5,259 bases of DNA, from contig CAMPKM010000247.1 in assembly GCA_946887155.1 (NCBI GenBank), forward strand, positions 1 to 5,259. Reading direction: 5' to 3'. Within the stretch, counting starts at the first letter, position 1, and each line of letters starts with the position of its first letter. A program made the position numbers and the translations under genes. The notes below the pieces were generated by a model. The model saw nothing but the letters and a program-made list of their open reading frames with translations, searched no databases and was not told the origin of the DNA. This document shows positions 1-5,259 of this stretch, piece by piece. This DNA is from an uncultured Gemmatimonadota bacterium (GTDB lineage Bacteria > Gemmatimonadota > Gemmatimonadetes > Gemmatimonadales > Gemmatimonadaceae).

Positions 1-1
1 A

Positions 2-2482
2 CTCCTGGTCCGGGACTCGACGGCATTGCGTTTCGTTGCGGCACTGGTCGCGATCGATTCGTTCGCGGGCAACATCACGCGATCCGTGCGGGAGCAGTCG
101 CGGGCGCTGATCGGCGGCGACATCGTCTTTTCCGTACGAAATGGCTGGACGCCCGCCACCGATTCGGTCCTCGATGAGTTCCGGGCGCAGGGCGTGACGG
201 TCACGAAAGCGACCGCCTTTGCCTCGATGGCATACGCACCCCGCACGAACGCGACCCGCCTCGCCCAGGTGCGCGCCGTCGGGACCGGTTATCCGCTCTA
301 CGGCGCGATCACGACCCGCCCACCGGGCCAATGGGAGCGCGTGCACGAGGGGCGCTCGGCCCTGCTCGATCCCGCGCTGATGATCGGGCTCGACGCGCGC
401 ATCGGCGACACGATTTCGTTAGGCTACCAGACGTTCGAGGTCATCGGGCAGCTCGAGCAGGTGCCCGGTGACCCGGGGATCGCCGGCGCCATGGCGCCGC
501 GCCTGTTCATCTCCGAACAGCACATGGCCGCGACCAGGCTGCTGATCACGGGCAGTCGCGGGGAGTACGACGCGTACGGGAAGTACACCGGCGACCCGGA
601 CGCACTGGTCGAGTCCATGGATGCGCGGCTCGATTCGACGCAACTCCGGGCGCGCACGATCAACCAGCAGGAAGAGAACATCACCGAGGGGATCGAGGAG
701 CTCTCCAACTTCCTGGGACTCGTCGGGATCATCGCGCTGCTGCTGGGCGGTGTCGGCGTGGCCAGCGGGGTGAACGCCTGGGTGATGCGGAAGATCGAGA
801 CGGTCGCCATCCTCCGTTGCCTGGGCGCGACCACACGCCAGGTCATGACGATCTACATCACGCAGGCGGCCGTCATGGGCCTGGTCGGCGCGGCCATCGG
901 CGCGACGTTAGGCATCGGCATCCAGTTCCTGCTGCCGGGTGTGCTCGACGACGTGCTGCCGGTCGACGTGTCGGTTCAGCTCGAGCCACGCGCCATTGGC
1001 ATGGGCATGCTGCTGGGGCTGTGGATCGCACTCGCGTTTGCGCTCCGGCCGCTGATCGCGCTCCGGCGCGTGTCACCACTCCAGGCGCTGCGCAGAACCG
1101 ACGATGGATCGCCGGCACGCAAATGGTGGCGCGACCCCACGCGGGTGGCGGTCAACGTGCTGGTGGCGGCATCGGTCGTCGGGCTTTCCGCGACGCGCGC
1201 CGAGGACGTCGAGGAGGTCTTTGCCTTCAGCGGCGGCATCGCGGGGGCTTTGGTCGTGCTGGCCGCCAGCGCGGCGGTGCTGTCGCTGGCCGCGCGAAAG
1301 GCCATTCGCGCCGGGTGGCCGTATGTGGTTCGCCAGGGCGTGGCGAATCTCTACCGTCCCGGGAACCAGACGCGGAGCGTGGTGCTGTCGCTGGGTTTTG
1401 GCGCCTTCCTGATCACGACGCTGTTCCTCGTCCAGTCGAACCTGCTGGCGACGTTCCGCCAGGCGGAGATGGACTCGCGCGGCAACCTGGTCTTCTTCGA
1501 CATCCAGGACGATCAGATGCCGGGCATCGACTCCGTGGTGAAGTCGCAGCAGCGGGAATACGTGGCGCGAGTTCCCATCATCACGATGCGCGTCGCAGCG
1601 CTGAACGGGCGTCCGGTCGCGGAAATCCTCGGCGATACCACCAGCCGTGAGAGCCCGTGGGCGCTGCGGCGCGAGTACCGCTCGACGTACCGGAGCGAGA
1701 TGACCGGCACCGAAGAACTCACCGCCGGGACGTGGTTCGGGGAACTACCGACTCCGCCGGGGCGCATCCCGCAGGTCTCGCTCGAACTCGAGGTGGCGGA
1801 AGCGATGGGGGCGGCACTGGGCGATACCGTCACCTGGAATGTCCAGGGGCTGGAAGTCCCCACGGTGGTGACCAGTACCCGGGAGGTGAACTGGCAGCGC
1901 TTCGAGCTGAATTTCTTCGCGGTCTTCGAACCGTCGGCCCTCGAGGGCGCGCCGAAGACGTGGGCAGCGCTGGTGATGGCGCCTGACGATTCGGCGATCG
2001 CGGCGCTGCAGCGCGACGTCGTGCGCGGCTACCCGAACGTCGCGAGCCTCGACCTCTCGCTCGTCAGGCGGACGGTGGCGGAGATTTCGGCCCGGGCCAC
2101 GACCGCCATCCGGTTCCTCGCCATCTTCAGCCTGGCGATGGCGGTCCCGGTGCTCTTCTCGGCCGTGTCGGCGACGCGACGCGACCGGGTGCGGGAAGGT
2201 GTGCTGCTCAAGACGTTAGGTGCCACGCGCCGGCAGATCTCGCGGATCCTGTTCAGCGAATATGCGCTGCTCGGGGTGCTGGGGAGCCTGGCGGGGATGG
2301 TGCTCGCCTTCGGCGGCGCGTGGCTGTTGCTGCGCTTCGTCTTCGAGCGGCCTTTCGAACCTGTGTATGCCGAAGCGGCCGCCATTGCGGTGCTGATGCT
2401 GGCGCTGACCGTCTCGATCGGACTCCTGGCGGGCCGCGACGTGTTCCGGGAAACGCCGATGGCGGCACTGCGCGACAGCTAG
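2..2482 (+). CDS. FtsX/YbbP-like ABC transporter permease, 5' end outside the window
   Basis: This is an inner-membrane permease of the MacB/FtsX superfamily that would work with a separate cytosolic ATPase, not present here. Known relatives of this shape (YbbP, with ATPase YbbA) are thought to move lipids or lipoproteins or act as mechanotransmitters; the substrate here is unknown. Numbering residues from base 26, the first FtsX domain lies near 227-357 and the second near 694-818. Both carry the family signature after a helix: ILRCLGATTRQ at 262-272 and LLKTLGATRRQ at 727-737. Other helices fall near 372-390, 402-424 and 448-472. The large extracytoplasmic loops are near 11-225 and 475-690; the second holds a YbbP-like stretch REVNWQRFELNFF at 619-631. 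About 820 residues fits YbbP-like proteins of roughly 800. The frame is open to the left edge, and the TTG at 26 sits inside the conserved N-terminal segment, so it is not the real start. The stop is TAG. Family assignment is firm; substrate is not. Confidence 0.93.
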   Translation, partial: LLVRDSTALRFVAALVAIDSFAGNITRSVREQSRALIGGDIVFSVRNGWTPATDSVLDEFRAQGVTVTKATAFASMAYAPRTNATRLAQVRAVGTGYPLYGAITTRPPGQWERVHEGRSALLDPALMIGLDARIGDTISLGYQTFEVIGQLEQVPGDPGIAGAMAPRLFISEQHMAATRLLITGSRGEYDAYGKYTGDPDALVESMDARLDSTQLRARTINQQEENITEGIEELSNFLGLVGIIALLLGGVGVASGVNAWVMRKIETVAILRCLGATTRQVMTIYITQAAVMGLVGAAIGATLGIGIQFLLPGVLDDVLPVDVSVQLEPRAIGMGMLLGLWIALAFALRPLIALRRVSPLQALRRTDDGSPARKWWRDPTRVAVNVLVAASVVGLSATRAEDVEEVFAFSGGIAGALVVLAASAAVLSLAARKAIRAGWPYVVRQGVANLYRPGNQTRSVVLSLGFGAFLITTLFLVQSNLLATFRQAEMDSRGNLVFFDIQDDQMPGIDSVVKSQQREYVARVPIITMRVAALNGRPVAEILGDTTSRESPWALRREYRSTYRSEMTGTEELTAGTWFGELPTPPGRIPQVSLELEVAEAMGAALGDTVTWNVQGLEVPTVVTSTREVNWQRFELNFFAVFEPSALEGAPKTWAALVMAPDDSAIAALQRDVVRGYPNVASLDLSLVRRTVAEISARATTAIRFLAIFSLAMAVPVLFSAVSATRRDRVREGVLLKTLGATRRQISRILFSEYALLGVLGSLAGMVLAFGGAWLLLRFVFERPFEPVYAEAAAIAVLMLALTVSIGLLAGRDVFRETPMAALRDS

Positions 2483-2513
2483 CGGGCTGATCCCGGGACT
2501 GGGGCAAAAGAGA

Positions 2514-2541
2514 AGGGCCCGGGTTGGATTGCCCGGGCCCT
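2514..2541. terminator. Bidirectional intrinsic terminator between convergent genes
   Basis: A perfect 10-bp GC-rich stem (AGGGCCCGGG at 2514-2523 paired with CCCGGGCCCT at 2532-2541) encloses an 8-base loop. It lies 31 bp past the permease stop and 22 bp past the peptidase stop. Read on the - strand, the stem is followed by TTCTCTTTTG, a fair U-rich tract, so it is a good terminator for the peptidase gene. On the + strand it is followed by TCTCCCTTTCCCC, pyrimidine-rich but poor in T, so termination of the permease transcript is less certain. Its place in an 81-bp convergent gap supports a shared role. Confidence 0.8.
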
Positions 2542-2563
2542 CTCCCTTTCCCCGCTTCGCTGC

Positions 2564-4528
2564 CTAACCAATACGAACAACGTACACGCGTGCACCCGGA
2601 ACGTTCAATATCGAACCCGAAGGTGCCACCATGCGGAACGTGGTTTCGGGCGACGCGCCGACCCTCGTCAGGCGGAAGTAGTTGCCCGATCCCGAAATCG
2701 ATTTCGTGTCGACGTTGGCCGGGAGCGGCGTCACCTTCAGCGGGAACGTGCTGCCGTTCACGCCGGTCATCACGTCTCTCACGTCCCAGCTCGCCATGCG
2801 ATAGCGCGGAGGCAGGTTCGGAATGTTCAGCCCGTCGGTGAACTGGCTGATGAGCCAGCCACTCAGCAGGTCATCGAACTGGGCGCCGTTGGCGTGCTGC
2901 AGGAGGTTGCGCAGGCCGATATCCGGCCCCGCGACGACGCTCTTCAGGAACGCCTTCATGTTGTTGTTGCTATGGAAGTCCGTTGCATAACGAAGGAACA
3001 TCCAGGCAGCGCCTCGGGGCGCCAGTTGCCGGCCGACCGCCTGCGACGTCGGTGAGGACGTGTCCGGCCGCTGCATCCAGCTCCGATACCGCGCCAGGTT
3101 CTGGCGGAAGAACGCGTTGTAGTCGTCCTGTGGACCCGGCGGATTCACGTCGGAGAAGGACAGGCGCTCGAAGTCGGAGAAACCGTGCTTCGTCCGCCCG
3201 ACGACCTCTTCGGCCATGTGCGACAGTGCTTCATTCAGCCAGGTGGTCTCGGCGCTGTCCACGGCGGGATTCAGCAGGCGGATGCCCTGGTTGATCATGT
3301 GCTGGAATTCGTGCGCGATCGTGCCGCGCGTGTTCTGCTTGACCACGGCCACCGAGCGCTCATTCGAGTTGATGGTCCCGGCGGGATCGGGCACCAGCAT
3401 GTAGAAGATTTCCTGCTCGTTGGTCTGCGGGCATTGATCGCCGATCGCCTGGTACTCCGACTTCTTCACCAGGTCACCGGGCCAGAAAAAGCCGGCCACG
3501 AAGCCGGGTGAACCCGACGGGGTCGCCTTGTTTACCTCAGGCGTGTAGAGAATGGTCACGCGACCATCCGCGTTCCGGTCCGTCTCGTTGCCGAAGTACG
3601 CGCGGGTCGCTTGATAGAGGAGCGATTCGAACTCGTTGCCGATTTCGCTGAAGTCGGTCGCGCTGAACCCGTTCGTGGGTGAGGACACGGCCTGCACGAT
3701 CGTCGGGTGGGCCGGCGTCTGGTTGTCCACGGCGCGGACTTCCCGGTACGTCAGGCAGAGGTTCGACGCATTGATGTCCGGAACACGAAGGGTGATGGTA
3801 TCACCCTCGACCGCGATAGCGCTGGAGACCGACATCGACGCACTCGGCTTGAATGGCCCGCCGCCCCGGAAGGCAGGCCGAACCCGGCGAAAGAGTTCCT
3901 GTCCCTGGGCGCGCAGCCGTCCCTCGATGGCGTCCACCTGTGCCATCGCCTGCATCTGCAGGAACTCCTGCGGGTCGAACAGGAGCTGGCGAGTCGCTTC
4001 GGCCGCGGCCGCCGGGTTACCCGTCAACAGCACCGAGTAGAACGCCGTGTTGTCCTGCGCCTGCGTGGCATTCGCGGTGATGAACAGGAAGTCCGAGGAG
4101 CCGGACGTCGGCGCCAGCGTTATGCAGGCGACGGCGTCGGGGCCGGACAGCATGCGCACCTGACCCACCGCCAGGTTGATCGGGTTCGTGCAGGGATCAG
4201 GATCGACCGTAAGGAAAACCGACCCCTTTTTGCCTGACGCGTCTGCTTCGATGGTGACCTCACCGGTCGAGATGCCGGTCACCACGCCCGAACCGGAGAC
4301 ACTCGCGACCTCGGGATCGAGGCTGGTCCAGACCACCTGCGCGTTTTCGATCTTCGCGCCCTGGTCATCAAAGACGTTCGCGACGAGCGTGACGGACCCT
4401 CCCACCACGAGGACCGTCTGTGGCGTTGTCACAGCGACGACCGCCGGCTCCTGAGGCTCGACTCCGGTCGGTGAATCCTTGCACGCGGCGCTCGCGAGGA
4501 GGACGGCCGCTAGAATAGTTCGCTTCAC
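2564..4528 (-). CDS. Lipoprotein zinc metallopeptidase with BIG2 Ig-like domain (gluzincin, M30/hyicolysin-like)
   Basis: Predicted secreted, lipid-anchored protease of 654 residues. Residues 1-16 form a lipoprotein signal peptide: basic VKR start, hydrophobic core, lipobox LASAAC with Cys16. Lys17 at +2 does not give the Asp retention signal, so outer-membrane location is likely. A BIG2-type Ig fold covers about 29-108 (motifs VVWTSLDPEVASVS and GVVTGISTGEVTI). Residues 113-170 look beta-rich, and 172-215 look helical. The peptidase domain has an EF-hand-like loop DRNADGRV (317-324), the zinc motif HEFQH (His406, catalytic Glu407, His410) and WLNEALSHMAEE (430-441), where Glu433 is the likely third ligand. 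This HExxH plus downstream Glu layout fits gluzincins and resembles M30; the exact family is inference. Four further cysteines (113, 135, 258, 366) could form disulfides. I chose the GTG at 4528 because the signal peptide begins there; the in-frame ATG at 4732 would add 68 unlikely residues and overlap the next gene. Substrate unknown; all visible active-site residues are intact. Confidence 0.9.
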   Translation of the reverse strand: MKRTILAAVLLASAACKDSPTGVEPQEPAVVAVTTPQTVLVVGGSVTLVANVFDDQGAKIENAQVVWTSLDPEVASVSGSGVVTGISTGEVTIEADASGKKGSVFLTVDPDPCTNPINLAVGQVRMLSGPDAVACITLAPTSGSSDFLFITANATQAQDNTAFYSVLLTGNPAAAAEATRQLLFDPQEFLQMQAMAQVDAIEGRLRAQGQELFRRVRPAFRGGGPFKPSASMSVSSAIAVEGDTITLRVPDINASNLCLTYREVRAVDNQTPAHPTIVQAVSSPTNGFSATDFSEIGNEFESLLYQATRAYFGNETDRNADGRVTILYTPEVNKATPSGSPGFVAGFFWPGDLVKKSEYQAIGDQCPQTNEQEIFYMLVPDPAGTINSNERSVAVVKQNTRGTIAHEFQHMINQGIRLLNPAVDSAETTWLNEALSHMAEEVVGRTKHGFSDFERLSFSDVNPPGPQDDYNAFFRQNLARYRSWMQRPDTSSPTSQAVGRQLAPRGAAWMFLRYATDFHSNNNMKAFLKSVVAGPDIGLRNLLQHANGAQFDDLLSGWLISQFTDGLNIPNLPPRYRMASWDVRDVMTGVNGSTFPLKVTPLPANVDTKSISGSGNYFRLTRVGASPETTFRMVAPSGSILNVPGARVYVVRIG

Positions 4529-4537
4529 GGTTGCTGA

Positions 4538-4541
4538 TCCC
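4538..4541 (-). promoter_or_regulatory. Weak ribosome binding site for the peptidase gene
   Basis: GGGA on the - strand lies 9 bases before the GTG start at 4528. It is a short and imperfect match to AGGAGG, but the spacing is suitable and it supports the GTG start. A longer match, AGGAA, lies about 22 bases upstream and is too far away to serve this start. Confidence 0.35.
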
Positions 4542-4559
4542 GGACTTGTGTTCCTGGGG

Positions 4560-4567
4560 AAAATACA
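4560..4567 (-). promoter_or_regulatory. Possible -10 promoter element for the peptidase gene
   Basis: TGTATTTT on the - strand is the only clearly AT-rich patch in the 175-bp gap upstream of the peptidase gene. It lies about 30 bases before the GTG start, where a short 5' leader would begin. I see no good -35 TTGACA match at 16-18 bp upstream, so this is a tentative placement based on composition and position. Confidence 0.25.
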
Positions 4568-4569
4568 CG

Positions 4570-4582
4570 GTGTCTCTGACAC
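4570..4582. repeat. Small perfect palindrome upstream of the peptidase gene
   Basis: GTGTC and GACAC (arms 4570-4574 and 4578-4582) form a perfect 5-bp inverted repeat around a 3-base centre. It sits directly upstream of the candidate -10 element, where a regulator could bind in the promoter spacer. A 10-base match of this kind can arise by chance, so a role as operator is only a possibility. Confidence 0.3.
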
Positions 4583-4647
4583 TTCACGGGTGACGTTCCC
4601 GGACGACTGCCAGCACGAATGGAGTGCGGCGTCTGACGCATTGAAAT

Positions 4648-4677
4648 CCGGGTCGCGGCGGGTGTACCCGAACCCGG
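4648..4677 (-). terminator. Possible weak terminator structure after the PLP enzyme gene
   Basis: On the - strand, CCGGGT (4677-4672) pairs with ACCCGG (4653-4648), and an inner hairpin CGGG-TACA-CCCG (4670-4659) lies between them. It starts about 26 bases past the TGA at 4704-4706. Only ATTTC follows, so the U-tract needed for efficient intrinsic termination is poor. It could instead stabilise the mRNA end or have no role. Confidence 0.3.
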
Positions 4678-4703
4678 CACCACCGTTCCGTTTTCCGGGA
4701 GCA

Positions 4704-5259
4704 TCAGGAAAGAGCGCGCTCGAGATCTTCAATCAGGTCGTCAGGATGTTCGAGCCCGATGGAGAGTCTCAACAGACCTTCGGGTGCGCGGCTGCCCGGA
4801 CCTTCGATCGATGCTCGATGTTCGATGAGGCTTTCGGTGCCGCCGAGGCTCGTGGCCCGCGTGAACAGCTGGCACTGAGCGGCCACCGCCAGTGCCGCGG
4901 CACGCTCACCCTTGACCTCGAAGGACGCCATGCCTCCAGACAGTCGCATCTGACGCGTGGCAACATCGTAACCCGGGTGCGATGCCAATCCCGGGTAATG
5001 AACGATTTTCACTCGCGGATGTTGTGCCAGGAATGTCGTAACCGCGATGGCATTTTCCGTGTGAGCCCGGACCCGCCACGCGAGCGTCTTCAATCCACGG
5101 TGGACAAGCCACGAATCGAATGGCGCCGCGATCCCCCCGGCCGTCGCCTGGACGGTTCGCAGGCGCGCGGCGAATTCATCGTCCTTCCGCGCGATGAGAA
5201 GCCCGCCCATGACATCGGTATGGCCACCGAGATATTTGGTGCTCGCGTGCATGGAGATG
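4704..5259 (-). CDS. PLP-dependent Cys/Met metabolism enzyme (cystathionine gamma-synthase/gamma-lyase family), C-terminal part
   Basis: This is the C-terminal 184 residues or so of a fold-type I PLP enzyme of the trans-sulfuration family, normally around 380-400 residues; the N-terminal half lies right of the window. The frame is open to the edge (Ile-Ser before the ATG at 5252), so that ATG is internal. Numbered from that Met, HASTKYLGGHTDVMGG (2-17) contains Lys6, the expected Schiff-base lysine. PFDSWLVHRGLKTLAWR (44-60), HYPGLASHP (85-93) and SLGGTESLIEH (135-145) are family motifs. Arg162 in LLRLSIGLE is the expected substrate-carboxylate ligand, and the tail DDLIEDLERAL is typical. Members catalyse gamma- or beta-replacement or elimination on homoserine esters, cystathionine or methionine, in the cytosol. 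Glu140 matches the Glu of cystathionine gamma-lyase, but the fragment cannot separate synthase, gamma-lyase and methionine gamma-lyase. The stop is TGA at 4704-4706, 175 bp before the peptidase start. Confidence 0.92.
   Translation of the reverse strand, partial: ISMHASTKYLGGHTDVMGGLLIARKDDEFAARLRTVQATAGGIAAPFDSWLVHRGLKTLAWRVRAHTENAIAVTTFLAQHPRVKIVHYPGLASHPGYDVATRQMRLSGGMASFEVKGERAAALAVAAQCQLFTRATSLGGTESLIEHRASIEGPGSRAPEGLLRLSIGLEHPDDLIEDLERALS

Noticed and set aside
26..28. TTG as the true start of the permease.
   Set aside because: The frame is open to the window edge, and the conserved N-terminal segment starts within a few residues of it. Family members have additional upstream sequence, so the gene is cut by the window.
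424..846. An open frame on the - strand opposite the permease gene.
   Set aside because: It lies wholly opposite a clear FtsX permease in a GC-rich sequence where antisense frames stay open by chance. Its translation shows no recognisable domain.
817..1650. A 277-residue + strand open frame overlapping the permease in another frame.
   Set aside because: The translation is very rich in Arg, Gly, His and Ala, typical of an out-of-frame reading of GC-rich coding DNA. The permease frame across this stretch is intact and conserved in pattern.
3707..4237. A 176-residue + strand open frame opposite the peptidase gene.
   Set aside because: It is antisense to the BIG2 and middle regions of a well-supported lipoprotein and is Arg-rich, with no domain signature.
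4529..4732. A 68-residue N-terminal extension of the peptidase lipoprotein from an in-frame ATG at 4732.
   Set aside because: It would bury a clear lipoprotein signal peptide inside the chain, would overlap the end of the PLP enzyme gene, and its residues are not signal-like. The GTG at 4528 is the better start.
4808..4827. Three copies of TCGATG spaced at exactly 7 bases.
   Set aside because: The stretch encodes the conserved family segment LIEHRASIE of the PLP enzyme, so the repetition is explained by coding sequence. It is too short to call a functional repeat.

Overview
The window looks like chromosomal DNA from a high-GC Gram-negative bacterium, most likely a member of Gemmatimonadota. 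The reasons are the GC-rich codon use, a BIG2-bearing lipoprotein metallopeptidase of a kind I associate with that phylum, and a permease sequence style that fits it. The taxonomic call is inference from sequence style and was not checked against any database. I found no tRNA, rRNA, CRISPR array, insertion sequence or phage gene.

Layout: three protein-coding genes fill almost the whole window. (1) On the + strand, 2-2482 holds nearly all of a large FtsX-type ABC transporter permease resembling YbbP; its 5' end lies left of the window. (2) An 81-bp convergent gap, 2483-2563, carries a strong GC-rich hairpin that can terminate transcription from both sides. (3) On the - strand, 4528-2564 encodes a complete 654-residue predicted lipoprotein with a bacterial Ig-like (BIG2) domain and a zinc metallopeptidase domain with the motif HEFQH. 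(4) A 175-bp gap, 4529-4703, holds the leader of the peptidase gene (a weak promoter candidate, a small palindrome, a weak ribosome binding site) and a weak stem structure after the next gene. (5) On the - strand, 5259-4704 is the C-terminal part of a PLP-dependent Cys/Met-metabolism enzyme (trans-sulfuration family) that continues past the right edge.

The genes do not form an obvious pathway. The permease and the peptidase converge and are therefore transcribed separately. The PLP enzyme and the peptidase share a strand, but the gap between them suggests separate transcripts. Permease and peptidase both act at the cell envelope; the PLP enzyme is cytosolic.

I do not see a clearly new multi-gene system. 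The points most worth a second look are the surface metallopeptidase with its unrecognised central region, and the pattern that every TTA leucine codon in the window (three, all in the permease) sits in the same CGTTAGG context, with a fourth GTTAGGC copy overlapping the peptidase stop codon.
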